From NCBI RefSeq assembly GCF_002886045.1, contig NZ_CP025791.1:2867001-2931000 (forward strand): DNA of 64,000 bases, in the 5' to 3' direction. Shown one piece after another: positions 18,955 to 27,586 of this stretch. How positions within the stretch are numbered: position 1 is the stretch's first letter; each line of letters opens with the position of its first letter. This stretch comes from Flavivirga eckloniae. GTDB taxonomy: Bacteria; Bacteroidota; Bacteroidia; Flavobacteriales; Flavobacteriaceae. Under the pieces are notes generated by a model, which was not told the DNA's origin, made no database searches, and saw nothing but the letters and a program-made list of their open reading frames with translations. The translations under genes were made by a program, and so were the position numbers.

Positions 18955-19059
18955 GTTGTCATTGCGAAGGACATTAGGACTGCGGTAATCTGTTTAAATT
19001 ATAAACTAAAATTAAACAGATTCTCTCGTCGCACTTTTAGTGCTCCTCAGAATAACAAC
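18955..19059. repeat. Degenerate REP-like inverted repeat in the purD/CapK spacer
   Basis: The 328-base gap 18890-19217 holds this element. Its outer ends GTTGTCATT (18955-18963) and AATAACAAC (19051-19059) pair with one mismatch. Its inner arms AATCTGTTTAA (18987-18997) and TTAAACAGATT (19012-19022) pair perfectly around a 14-base loop. Between them are GCGAAGGAC-type and GTCGCACTTTTAGTGCTCCT segments typical of this kind of dispersed repeat. The remaining 160 bases to the next gene hold a candidate promoter and nothing else recognisable. Confidence 0.6.
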
Positions 19060-19180
19060 TTGTAAACTTTTTAAAAACCTTTGTCATTTTCTCGAATGCA
19101 AAAATAATGGCTTTTTAGGTTTAGCCATGAATTCATCAATGTTTTTTTCTTATAATCATTCAAAAAATAGGATTTATCTT

Positions 19181-19188
19181 TAGATTTG
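19181..19188 (+). promoter_or_regulatory. Candidate -7 element for the CapK-like gene
   Basis: TAGATTTG is a full match to TAnnTTTG, 29 bases before the TTG start at 19218. No clear -33 TTG is seen at the usual distance. It supports translation starting close to 19218. Confidence 0.4.
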
Positions 19189-19217
19189 TTTTTTAGTCAT
19201 TTACAAATATCATTTTA

Positions 19218-20537
19218 TTGGATTTTTTCAATCTTTCTTTAAAACTTAAAGGCTTTCCTATACGAAAAGCTCAAATCGCTTTGAAGGCCATTCAAAAGAG
19301 AAATGATACCGAGTTTAACACATATATTGAAACTAAAAAGCAAGAGATTGTTACTTATCATTTAAAGCATAATTCATTTTACAAATCGTTTGCAAAACAT
19401 GCAGATCCATTAAATTGGAGTTCTGTTCCAATTATGACGAAAAAAGATTTGCAACAACCTTTAGAAACGCTTTTATCTGATGGGTTTTCTACAAACGATA
19501 TTTATATTGATAAAACATCTGGAGCCTCAGGTCATCCCTTTATTTTTTCCAAAGACAAATTTACACATGCGTTAACCTGGAGTGTTATCATGGATCGGTT
19601 CTCTTGGTTTAACCTAAATTTTAATACCACCAAACAAGCACGTTTTTACGGCATACCTCTTGACAAGAAAGGTTATTACACCGAAAAACTTAAAGATCTT
19701 ATTAGTAACAGATACCGGTTTAATGTGTTTGATTTAAATGATAAAGCCCTTGAAAATTGGTTAATGGATTTTAAAAAGAAACCTTTTGCTTATATGAATG
19801 GCTACACAAGCCCTATCGTTCAATTTGCAAAATATCTTCAGAATAAAAACATCATACTTAAAACCGTTTGTCCTACTTTAAAAGCTTGTGTCGTAACATC
19901 TGAAATGCTTTTTAAAGATGACAAACAGCTTATGGAAAAACAATTTGGAGTACCCATAATTAATGAATATGGCGCCTCGGAATTAGATTTAATTGCTTTT
20001 GAAAACACGAAAGGTGAATGGGTTGTGAATAGTGAAACACTTTTTGTAGAAATTTTAGATGAACACAACAATGTTTTACCTAATGGAGAAGCAGGGCGTT
20101 TAGTCATCACATCATTATATAACAGCTCACAACCATTTATACGATACGATATTGGAGATGTAGGTGTTCTTTCAAAAAAAAGCACACTCAAAAAGCCAAT
20201 TCTAGAAAAATTAATAGGTAGAACAAATGATATTGCCATTTTACCTAGCGGGAAAAAAGCAGCCGGATTAACGTTTTATTACGTTACAAAAAGTATTATT
20301 GAAAACGATGGTAACGTTAAAGAGTTTGTTATTGAACAACTCGAACTCGATACTTTTAAAATTCACTATGTTAGCGACAATATTATTTCTCCAAACAAAA
20401 TAAAGATGATAAAAGACGAAATGGAGCATTATCTTGAAAACGGACTTACTATTCTGTTTGAAAGACAAATGTATTTAAAACGTTCGAAAAGTGGTAAATT
20501 GAAGCAGTTTTCGTCATTAATACAGTCAAGAGAATGA
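19218..20537 (+). CDS. CapK/PaaK-like adenylate-forming enzyme
   Basis: The product is 439 residues, related to phenylacetate-CoA ligase and the CapK proteins of capsule clusters. The adenylation P-loop is DKTSGASGHPFIFSK (about residue 95). Further core motifs are NEYGASELDLIAFE, QPFIRYDIGDVG and a C-terminal hinge (KLIGRTNDIAILPSGKK). These enzymes activate a carboxylic acid as an acyl adenylate or CoA ester; in polysaccharide clusters they are suspected to supply an acyl decoration. The start is TTG at 19218, because no in-frame ATG occurs before the conserved region. Its stop overlaps the start of an epimerase remnant by the ATGA arrangement. The substrate is unknown. Confidence 0.8.
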   Translation: MDFFNLSLKLKGFPIRKAQIALKAIQKRNDTEFNTYIETKKQEIVTYHLKHNSFYKSFAKHADPLNWSSVPIMTKKDLQQPLETLLSDGFSTNDIYIDKTSGASGHPFIFSKDKFTHALTWSVIMDRFSWFNLNFNTTKQARFYGIPLDKKGYYTEKLKDLISNRYRFNVFDLNDKALENWLMDFKKKPFAYMNGYTSPIVQFAKYLQNKNIILKTVCPTLKACVVTSEMLFKDDKQLMEKQFGVPIINEYGASELDLIAFENTKGEWVVNSETLFVEILDEHNNVLPNGEAGRLVITSLYNSSQPFIRYDIGDVGVLSKKSTLKKPILEKLIGRTNDIAILPSGKKAAGLTFYYVTKSIIENDGNVKEFVIEQLELDTFKIHYVSDNIISPNKIKMIKDEMEHYLENGLTILFERQMYLKRSKSGKLKQFSSLIQSRE

Positions 20538-20641
20538 ACATTACTATAATTGCCGGAGCCAGACCTAACTTTATGAAAATTGCTCCTATTATTGAAGCTA
20601 TTAAAAGGAAAGAATCTTTATCATTTAATGATGAGTTATAA
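20534..20641 (+). pseudogene. Truncated UDP-GlcNAc 2-epimerase remnant, 35 codons
   Basis: Reading from the ATG at 20534 gives MNITIIAGARPNFMKIAP followed by IIEAIKRKESLSFNDEL and TAA. The first 23 residues are the conserved N-terminus of non-hydrolysing UDP-GlcNAc 2-epimerases (the GARPNFMKIAP UDP-binding segment). A full gene needs about 370 codons, so over 90 percent is missing. The remnant is joined to its neighbours by overlaps: its ATG shares bases with the CapK-like stop, and its TAA shares a base with the GT4 ATG at 20641. It is distinct from the intact epimerase at 45993, which begins VFGTRPEAIKMAP, so it derives from a paralogue. It may still be translated and couple translation of the flanking genes. 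Confidence 0.8.
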
Positions 20642-21804
20642 TGAGGGATATTCTAATCATAACCAATTATTTTCCTCCTGAGACCGGGGCCGCTTCCAAT
20701 CGGATTTTTCATTTGGCAGATGGGCTCCAAAAACATAATTTTAAAGTATCTATTTTAACACCTTTACCTAATTATCCAACTGGAAAAATATTCAAAACTT
20801 ATAAAGGAAACTTCAAACACTCTTCTACAGAAAATAATATTAACGTTCATCGCCTATGGATTTATGCCAGTAATTCTAAGAACAAGCTTTTGCGTTTAAT
20901 AGCTATGTTGTCTTATAGCTTTAGTTTATTCTGGTTCTTTATGTGGAGTAAAATTCCGAAAACCGTTATTGTACAATCTCCTCCGTTGTTAGTTGCTTTT
21001 ACATCTGTATTCTTTTTACGATCTAAAAAACGTAAGCTCATATTAAATGTAAGCGACTTATGGCCTATTGCTGGATTGGAATTAGGGGCTTTCAAAAAGA
21101 ATTTCAGCTATAAGCTGTTAGAAAAAATCGAAAGATTCAATTATAAACATGCCAATTCCGTTCTAGGACAAAGCAATGAAATTTTAAGTCATGTAACATC
21201 TTTGTTTCCTGATAAGGATACTTTTTTATATCGTAATTATCCAGATTTTGTCACTCCTAAAATTTCTGAAAGAACAATTTCAAAAGGAAAATTACGAATT
21301 GTGTATGCTGGCTTACTAGGTATAGCACAGGGAATCTATAAACTATGTAACGAACTTGATTATACTAATGTACAATTCCATATTTACGGGAATGGTGCGG
21401 AAAGGTCTAAGATTGAAACGCTTATTTCCAACAATTCAGAATTAGATATCATATATCACGGCGAGGTATCAAGAGACAAGTTACATGAAGCCCTCATAGG
21501 ATATGATTTAGCCATTATTCCGCTACTAAATAGAATTTACGGGTCCGTGCCTTCAAAAATATTTGAATACGCCAGATTAGGCTTACCTATGGTCTATTTT
21601 GGAGGCGGAGAAGGAGAAGAACTAATTGAACAATATAACTTAGGTTGGATAACTGAGGCAAGTAACTATTCGAAATTAAATGAGGTGATTTCTAAAATTA
21701 ACCCAAATGAATTAAACATAGAATTCAAAGAAAAAATTAAAGCATCAGCTATAAAACATTTTGATTTCCAAACCCAACTTCAATCATTTATTCATGAAAT
21801 TTAA
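20641..21804 (+). CDS. Glycosyltransferase family 4 (WbuB-like)
   Basis: The product is 387 residues with a GT-B fold. The N-terminal acceptor domain begins ILIITNYFPPETGAASNRIFHLA. Two hydrophobic stretches near 85-125 (LIAMLSYSFSLFWFFMW, LLVAFTSVFFL) suggest membrane association, as in WbuB. The nucleotide-sugar domain holds IYGNGAERSKIETL and IPLLNRIYGSVPSKIFEYARLGLPMVY with the usual EX7E-like acidic residues. It probably adds one sugar of the surface polysaccharide. It follows the epimerase remnant and converges with the WcaJ-type gene, overlapping it by 4 bases. Confidence 0.85.
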   Translation: MRDILIITNYFPPETGAASNRIFHLADGLQKHNFKVSILTPLPNYPTGKIFKTYKGNFKHSSTENNINVHRLWIYASNSKNKLLRLIAMLSYSFSLFWFFMWSKIPKTVIVQSPPLLVAFTSVFFLRSKKRKLILNVSDLWPIAGLELGAFKKNFSYKLLEKIERFNYKHANSVLGQSNEILSHVTSLFPDKDTFLYRNYPDFVTPKISERTISKGKLRIVYAGLLGIAQGIYKLCNELDYTNVQFHIYGNGAERSKIETLISNNSELDIIYHGEVSRDKLHEALIGYDLAIIPLLNRIYGSVPSKIFEYARLGLPMVYFGGGEGEELIEQYNLGWITEASNYSKLNEVISKINPNELNIEFKEKIKASAIKHFDFQTQLQSFIHEI

Positions 21805-23153
21805 TACGCTTTTTCTTCCCCTTTTAGCGCATTTAAAAATGTTTGTATAATAATTTTTAAGTCTAATAACAGAGACCAGTTTTCAATATAAAAAATATCA
21901 TATTTTACTCGGTTAATAATATCTTTTTCCATTTCTATTTCTCCTCTAAACCCACTAACCTGAGCCAATCCGGTTATACCAGGTTTCACAAAATGACGTA
22001 CCATAAACTTATCAACTCTCTGTGCATACATATTTGTATGACTCACCATATGTGGACGAGGACCTACCACAGACATATTTCCAAACAATACATTAAAAAA
22101 TTGAGGTAATTCATCTATACTCGTTTTGCGAATAAATGACCCTACTTTGGTAACTCGTTGATCACCTTTAGTTGCCTGATGTAAATGTGCCTTTTCATTC
22201 GGTCTCATAGATCTAAATTTATAACAATCAAACTCCTCATAATTAAATCCATTCCTTGATTGTTTAAAAAATACAGGACCTTTAGATTCCAACTTTATTA
22301 ATATCGCCAATAACGGAGTTAACCATGATAAAACAAAAATTATAATAAATGATGAAAATAAAATATCAAATAGACGTTTCAAATATTTATTCAAAGAGTC
22401 TTGAAGAGGAATAGCCCTTAATGATAAGATAGGAATATAATCATAATATTCATACTTCATTTTTCTAGTGAAGATATCCTTATTGTCTGGAATAAACTTT
22501 AATTCTCTTAAATTATTATCTGCAAAATCTATAAGCCTATTAATTTGCTTATTTGACAACTCTGCTATAGAAAAATATATTTCATCAATATCATTATCTA
22601 TAATGTATTTAAAGCACTTTTCTAAAGAAAAATCATTTTCGTTAACACTAAATTGTGCTTTAAATTTATATCCAAAATCAAGCCGGGAATTGAACGTGTT
22701 GATCAATTGTCTGGTTTTTTCATTTTTTCCAATAACAATTACATCTCTTATATTACCACTTAAAACAGATCTATATTTCTTGAGTAAGAAAAATGTTAAT
22801 ATCTTAAATACAGATATAAATAGTAATGTTGTTAATAAGTAATTTCCTAAAGCTAGTCTACTTATTCCTGGTTGTTTAAAAAACCCAATAAAAGCATAGA
22901 GAGCAATTGAATAAAAAACAAGCTGCCTAAATAAAAGCGGTATAATTTGGATTACTCTAGTATGCCGCTGAACTTCATAAAAATGATTAATAAGGGAAAT
23001 AATAATCCACAAAAGAGATAGATAGGCACAAAATATGTATGCATTTAATAAGTTTATTTTAAACAAAAAAACAGTACCGTTTATTATACATAAATCAATG
23101 ATACCAAATAATGGCTTCATTAAATTCGAATATCTACCTTGCTTATACCCCAC
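21801..23153 (-). CDS. WcaJ-type polyprenyl-phosphate sugar phosphotransferase
   Basis: The product is 450 residues. Four to five N-terminal transmembrane helices (about 1-115) and a CoA-binding-like middle domain with a degenerate Rossmann pattern (DVIVIGKNEKTRQLI) precede the C-terminal bacterial sugar transferase domain (about 255-450). That domain shows KRLFDILFSS, a membrane hairpin, the GPVFFKQSRNG motif, YKFRSM, DELPQFFNVLFGNMSVVGPRP and GITGLAQVSG. It transfers a hexose-1-phosphate to undecaprenyl phosphate and so initiates repeat-unit synthesis. The start appears to be GTG at 23153, which retains the RYS segment; an ATG 11 codons later is an alternative. It is the last gene of the leftward cluster. 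Confidence 0.92.
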   Translation of the reverse strand: MGYKQGRYSNLMKPLFGIIDLCIINGTVFLFKINLLNAYIFCAYLSLLWIIISLINHFYEVQRHTRVIQIIPLLFRQLVFYSIALYAFIGFFKQPGISRLALGNYLLTTLLFISVFKILTFFLLKKYRSVLSGNIRDVIVIGKNEKTRQLINTFNSRLDFGYKFKAQFSVNENDFSLEKCFKYIIDNDIDEIYFSIAELSNKQINRLIDFADNNLRELKFIPDNKDIFTRKMKYEYYDYIPILSLRAIPLQDSLNKYLKRLFDILFSSFIIIFVLSWLTPLLAILIKLESKGPVFFKQSRNGFNYEEFDCYKFRSMRPNEKAHLHQATKGDQRVTKVGSFIRKTSIDELPQFFNVLFGNMSVVGPRPHMVSHTNMYAQRVDKFMVRHFVKPGITGLAQVSGFRGEIEMEKDIINRVKYDIFYIENWSLLLDLKIIIQTFLNALKGEEKAY

Positions 23154-23154
23154 T

Positions 23155-24141
23155 TTACTTTTTTATATGATTTTTAAAGTCTTTATGTTCACTTTTGAAT
23201 AATTCTTCTTTTGATAATGTCTTAAAGTATTCATAAGTTCTTGCCATGCCTTCTTCCCTGTTAATTTTTGGCTCCCAGTTTAATTGTTTTTTAGCTAAAG
23301 ATATATCTGGCTGCCTTTGTAATGGATCATCTTGCGGTAATTCTTTATATACTATATTTTGAGTAGTTCCTGTAAGCTTAATAACCTCTTCTGCAAATTC
23401 TTTAATAGTAATCTCATGGGGGTTACCAATATTTACCGGTAAACCGTAACTGCTTAATAGTAATTTATATATTCCTTCAACCTGATCATCAACATAACAA
23501 AAGGATCTTGTTTGAGAACCATCCCCAAATATAGTTAAATCTTCACCACGCAATGCCTGCCCTATAAATGCAGGGATAACCCTACCATCATTAAGACGCA
23601 TTCTAGGACCATAAGTGTTAAATATGCGAGCAATACGTGTTTCTAACCCATGAAATCTATGATATGCCATAGTTATAGATTCTTGAAATCGTTTAGCTTC
23701 GTCATAAACTCCCCTTGGACCAATGGTATTGACATTGCCATAATAGTTTTCTGTTTGTGGATGAACTAAAGGGTCTCCATACACTTCAGATGTTGAAGCA
23801 ATGAGAATTCTTGCCTTTTTGGCTTTAGCTAAACCTAAAAGATTATGAGTACCTAAAGAACCTACTTTTAACGTCTGAATTGGAATCTTTAAATAATCTA
23901 TAGGGCTCGCCGGTGAAGCAAAATGCAAAATATAATCTAAATCCCCTTCGATATTAATAAATTCTGTCACATCATGTTCTATAAATTCAAAACACAAATT
24001 TTCTTCTAAATGAAACAGGTTCTTTTTATCTCCAGTAATAAAATTATCCATTCCAATAACATAATAACCTTCGTTTATAAATCGATCGCATAAATGTGAT
24101 CCTAAAAAACCTGCTGCTCCTGTAATTAGGATTTTTTTCAT
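23155..24141 (-). CDS. uxs: UDP-glucuronate decarboxylase (UDP-xylose synthase)
   Basis: The product is 328 residues, an extended SDR enzyme. The NAD-binding motif is [13 protein letters not shown] at the N-terminus, and the catalytic YxxxK is in [11 protein letters not shown]. Family hallmarks include [22 protein letters not shown] and [10 protein letters not shown]. It converts UDP-glucuronate to UDP-xylose through a 4-keto intermediate. The UDP-glucose dehydrogenase gene lies 6 bases upstream, giving a complete UDP-glucose to UDP-xylose route. The sequence resembles eukaryotic UXS1 as well as bacterial forms. Confidence 0.88.
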   Translation of the reverse strand: MKKILITGAAGFLGSHLCDRFINEGYYVIGMDNFITGDKKNLFHLEENLCFEFIEHDVTEFINIEGDLDYILHFASPASPIDYLKIPIQTLKVGSLGTHNLLGLAKAKKARILIASTSEVYGDPLVHPQTENYYGNVNTIGPRGVYDEAKRFQESITMAYHRFHGLETRIARIFNTYGPRMRLNDGRVIPAFIGQALRGEDLTIFGDGSQTRSFCYVDDQVEGIYKLLLSSYGLPVNIGNPHEITIKEFAEEVIKLTGTTQNIVYKELPQDDPLQRQPDISLAKKQLNWEPKINREEGMARTYEYFKTLSKEELFKSEHKDFKNHIKK

Positions 24142-24147
24142 AATGAT

Positions 24148-25548
24148 TTAATTCCCTGTTCCTATATTATAATAAATAAACCCTATTATTTCCAATTCCT
24201 CTTTGTTTAAAAGACCTCTTCCATCAAAAACAAAAGCAGGCTTTTCCATATTTTTATAGATGTTTTTCCAATCATAATTTTTAAATTCATCCCATTCAGT
24301 TAAAATAGCAATAGCATGAGAATTTTTACAAGCTCTATACGGATCTTTATTTATAGTCAATAATCTTTTATTCTCAATTGAAGAACGCGTGCCCAAGTAA
24401 TTTAAATCTTCATATATTCTTTCTTCAGTAACTTTAGGGTCATAAACAGATATTTCAGCTCTTTCATTTAATAAATCATCAGCAACCCTAATGGCTGCAG
24501 ATTCTCGAGTATCATTCGTATTTTTTTTGAAGGCCCATCCTAAAAATGTTATTTTTTTTCCAGAAACCGTATTATATAAAGTACTTACTATATTATCTGA
24601 AAAACGTTTTTTTTGATGTTCATTCATAATAACAACTTGCTCCCAATAATCTGCAACTTCATTTAATCCATAACTCTTAGCTATATAAACTAAATTTAAT
24701 ATGTCTTTTTGAAAACAAGACCCTCCAAAACCAACTGAAGCATTTAAAAACTTAGAACCTATTCTAGAATCCATTCCAATAGCTTTCGAAACCTCCCGTA
24801 TATCAGCTCCAGTTTTTTCACATATTTCAGACATAGCATTTATAGAAGATACACGTTGGGCTAAAAAGGCATTTGCTGTAAGTTTAGAGAGTTCTGAGGA
24901 CCAAACATTGGTAGTTAATATTTGTTCTTTAGGAACCCAATTTAAATATACGTCTATTAAAGCTTGAATGGCAACCTCTCCCTCTTTGGTCGAAGCATCT
25001 CCTCCAATTAATACTCTGTCTGGTTTTAATAAATCTTGAATAGCAGTTCCTTCAGCTAAAAACTCTGGGTTTGATAATATTTGAAAATGAACACCGTTAC
25101 CAGTGTTATCTAAAATACTTTTTATAGCCGAAGCTGTCCGAACTGGTAGTGTAGATTTCTCTACTACTATTTTATTTTGCCTAGAAACTTTAGCTATTTG
25201 ACGTGCACATAATTCTATATACTTTAAATCTGAAGCCATTCCTTTACCTTTTCCGTAATTTTTTGTAGGTGTATTCACAGATATAAAAATCATGTCTGCT
25301 TCATTAATAGCTTCATCAATGTCTGTAGAGAAAAAAAGATTTCTTCCTCTAACTTCTTCTACAATTTTATCTAATCCTGGTTCAAATATAGGCAGCTTAT
25401 TTAGATCTTTAGAATTCCAAGCAGCTATTCTAGACTCATTAATATCAACTACTGTTAATTTTATATGTGGGCATTTTTGAGCAATGACAGTCATTGTTGG
25501 TCCCCCTACATAGCCTGCACCAATACAACAAATTCTTTTTATATTCAT
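24148..25548 (-). CDS. ugd: UDP-glucose 6-dehydrogenase, eukaryote-like type
   Basis: The product is 466 residues. It oxidises UDP-glucose twice to UDP-glucuronate with NAD. The Rossmann motif is [11 protein letters not shown]; the central domain holds [31 protein letters not shown] and [13 protein letters not shown]; the catalytic cysteine lies in [16 protein letters not shown]. The SCFQKD form and overall length match the animal/plant-type enzymes from memory, whereas typical bacterial UGDs have GGxCFPKD and about 390-440 residues. It supplies the UDP-xylose synthase encoded just downstream, and UDP-glucuronate may also be used directly. Confidence 0.92.
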   Translation of the reverse strand: MNIKRICCIGAGYVGGPTMTVIAQKCPHIKLTVVDINESRIAAWNSKDLNKLPIFEPGLDKIVEEVRGRNLFFSTDIDEAINEADMIFISVNTPTKNYGKGKGMASDLKYIELCARQIAKVSRQNKIVVEKSTLPVRTASAIKSILDNTGNGVHFQILSNPEFLAEGTAIQDLLKPDRVLIGGDASTKEGEVAIQALIDVYLNWVPKEQILTTNVWSSELSKLTANAFLAQRVSSINAMSEICEKTGADIREVSKAIGMDSRIGSKFLNASVGFGGSCFQKDILNLVYIAKSYGLNEVADYWEQVVIMNEHQKKRFSDNIVSTLYNTVSGKKITFLGWAFKKNTNDTRESAAIRVADDLLNERAEISVYDPKVTEERIYEDLNYLGTRSSIENKRLLTINKDPYRACKNSHAIAILTEWDEFKNYDWKNIYKNMEKPAFVFDGRGLLNKEELEIIGFIYYNIGTGN

Positions 25549-25590
25549 AAATAAGATTTTTTAAGTAAAAATAGGAAGGTATATTTACAA

Positions 25591-26340
25591 TTACACCTTT
25601 GATCCTTTTAAAAATCTCTCCTTAAAAACTAATAAAATAAACTTCGCATTTCCTACTAAATAACGCTTCCACATACGCTTCGGTTCTTGAATAAACCTAT
25701 AGAACCATTCTAATCCATATTTTTGCATCCACAATGGCGCTCGTTTAACGAGTCCTGCAACGACATCAAAACTCCCACCAACACCCATTACAAAGTTTAC
25801 TTTTTTTAAAACCTCCCTGTTTTCATATAAAAAATTCTCCTTAGTTGGAGAGCTAATTGCTACGAATAAAATGTTTGCTCCACTATTAACTATTTGATTG
25901 GCTATTTCTTTTTCTTCTTCTTTTTTAAAATATCCATTTCTATAACCTGCAATAATATCAGGGGAATATTGATTCGAATAATCATTAACAACTTCTTTCA
26001 CAATGCTTTCTTTGGCTCCAAAAAAGAAAATTTTGTAATTCTTTTTATTAGCTAGTTCTACTAAATTAATCATTAGATCAATTCCTGCAACACGTTCTTG
26101 TAATGGTTTCTTCAAAATCTTTGACGCCCATACTACAGCCTGTCCATCAGCATTAATTAAGTCACATTCGTTCACACTCTGTCTTAGTCGAAGATCAGAT
26201 TGCATTGCTACAATTTTACCAGCGTTTACAACTACGTGATGTAACTGTCGATTATTTTCAATTGCAAATTCGATAGATTGAAGTGTTTCTTCCATCGAAA
26301 GGTTATGAATTGAAGTATTTAAGATATTAATCTTTTTCAT
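25591..26340 (-). CDS. WecG/TagA/CpsF-family glycosyltransferase (GT26)
   Basis: The product is 249 residues. Family motifs visible are VVVNAGKIV, NADGQAVVWASKIL (with the conserved Asp), ERVAGIDLM, IFFFGAKESIV, and a C-terminal stretch (GLVKRAPLWMQKYGLEWFYRFIQEPKRMWKRY). GT26 enzymes add ManNAcA or ManNAc to a lipid-linked acceptor at the inner membrane. UDP-ManNAcA should be available from wecB and wecC at 44772-47120, so a ManNAcA transferase is plausible. Its start overlaps the preceding gene by 14 bases, which suggests translational coupling. Confidence 0.88.
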   Translation of the reverse strand: MKKINILNTSIHNLSMEETLQSIEFAIENNRQLHHVVVNAGKIVAMQSDLRLRQSVNECDLINADGQAVVWASKILKKPLQERVAGIDLMINLVELANKKNYKIFFFGAKESIVKEVVNDYSNQYSPDIIAGYRNGYFKKEEEKEIANQIVNSGANILFVAISSPTKENFLYENREVLKKVNFVMGVGGSFDVVAGLVKRAPLWMQKYGLEWFYRFIQEPKRMWKRYLVGNAKFILLVFKERFLKGSKV

Positions 26341-27499
26341 TTTCTTTTTTAAACTCTAAAAAATAATAACTAAATGCATAAAACATCCATGATTGAGCCC
26401 AACGAATATATGGAATTTTTGATGTTGCAGTTTTTCTTTTTTGATAATAAAAATACCCTTTAGAAGATTGCATGTTTTCTACTGTCCAATCCAAGACCTT
26501 ATCAGCCATAGTCTTTTCCTTAGATAAAATATTTAGTTTCTTCAATGTCACAATGAATTGAGCTGGGGCATGTATATCTATAGGATAAGTTTTATCATTA
26601 TAATATTTTGAAACACCATCACTAGTGAAAAACGTTTCTAAATAATACTTTAACCCTTTATCAATATAATTCTTAAATGAATAATCTTTGGAGGTTTGCT
26701 GATAAGTATTTATGCATTCTAAATTATAACCTGTATGAAAATTATCTATCCAAGCATGAAAAGGTAATGTTCCATAGGACCACGCTCCATTTTCTTGTTG
26801 CCTTTTACATACGTATGAAACAATTTTTTTTGCCTCATTTAATAATAATTTATTCCCATTATATTTATAAACAAAACACAAGAGCTTTGCTCCTAATAAA
26901 CCCGCATTATATACTTGAGTATTATCTAATGGAGAATAAGACAATGTATAATCTTTATCTGCATCAAATGATTTATTTAAGTCATTTAGTATGAACTCTG
27001 TACTGCTTATGGCCGTATCTAATAATACTTTTTCTTTGGTTATTTGGTATGCTTCTAATAATGCTTCAACAATAAAAGAAGTTGCAACCACAGTTGGCGT
27101 ATACTTTGGTTGAAAAAAAGCACGTGCTTGCCAATCAAAATTATAACCCCAACATGCACCCGAGTATCCCTTAGTTTTTAGTTCTAGAATTTTACTCGTA
27201 AGAAAATTAATCTTTTCTAAATATTCTGGACTCTTTTTAATTTTGTAAAGATTGCAATAACCAATTAAAAAAAGCCCTAAGCCTTTAGGATTGTAAGCTT
27301 TTTCTATTCCTAATAATTTTCTAAAGTTTAAAGGGCTTCGTTTGAAAAATTGAATCCAAGCTAGCCTAAAAAATCTTGATTTACCAAAAAAAGTTTTTTG
27401 AATTAACCAACTATTAAGCCCGTCATATGGATCCCAACCTTTAAAATTACTTTCTTCACAATAAATTTTTAATTTAAGAAAGCTTTTATCAATATTCAT
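26327..27499 (-). CDS. Uncharacterised (alpha/alpha)-toroid-like protein of the cluster
   Basis: The product is 390 residues with no signal peptide or membrane helix. I do not recognise a named enzyme. Repeating helical hairpins with small/aromatic patterns (GLGLFLIGYCNLYKI, GACWGYNFDWQARAFF, TVVATSFIVEALLEAY, NAGLLGAKLLCFVYKY, ENGAWSYGTLPFHAWIDNFH, PIDIHAPAQFIVTL) suggest an alpha/alpha toroid like those of glycoside hydrolases, polysaccharide lyases or uronyl C5-epimerases. Conserved-looking Trp, His and Asp residues cluster in the loops. Between a dehydrogenase/MocA fusion and a GT26 it probably acts on a cytoplasmic sugar intermediate, but this is inference. It has its own candidate promoter upstream. 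Confidence 0.6.
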   Translation of the reverse strand: MNIDKSFLKLKIYCEESNFKGWDPYDGLNSWLIQKTFFGKSRFFRLAWIQFFKRSPLNFRKLLGIEKAYNPKGLGLFLIGYCNLYKIKKSPEYLEKINFLTSKILELKTKGYSGACWGYNFDWQARAFFQPKYTPTVVATSFIVEALLEAYQITKEKVLLDTAISSTEFILNDLNKSFDADKDYTLSYSPLDNTQVYNAGLLGAKLLCFVYKYNGNKLLLNEAKKIVSYVCKRQQENGAWSYGTLPFHAWIDNFHTGYNLECINTYQQTSKDYSFKNYIDKGLKYYLETFFTSDGVSKYYNDKTYPIDIHAPAQFIVTLKKLNILSKEKTMADKVLDWTVENMQSSKGYFYYQKRKTATSKIPYIRWAQSWMFYAFSYYFLEFKKENEKD

Positions 27500-27533
27500 T
27501 AAAATATGCCAGCAAAGTGTTAATATTCGAAAA

Positions 27534-27567
27534 CAAAAATAAGGGAAAAATACGAATGAAAAATCAA
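27534..27567 (-). promoter_or_regulatory. Candidate internal promoter of the polysaccharide cluster
   Basis: On the minus strand a TTG (27567-27565) is followed after 23 bases by TATTTTTG (27541-27534), a full match to TAnnTTTG. It lies in the 87-base gap 27500-27586, one of the wider gaps in the leftward run, 35 bases before the ATG at 27499. It could drive the last five genes (toroid protein, GT26, ugd, uxs, WcaJ-type) independently. Confidence 0.5.
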
Positions 27568-27586
27568 AAAATTAATATAATTAACC

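Noticed and set aside
13837-19059. Three inverted repeats as a possible CRISPR array
   Set aside because: The elements are separated by whole genes, differ from one another, and have no regular spacers or cas genes nearby.
19838-20239. A 133-codon minus-strand open frame inside the CapK-like gene
   Set aside because: It is fully covered by a clear adenylating-enzyme gene and shows no domain or promoter.
22468-22842. A 124-codon plus-strand open frame within the WcaJ-type gene
   Set aside because: The opposite strand encodes conserved sugar-transferase sequence; the frame is Ser/Leu/Lys-rich antisense translation only.
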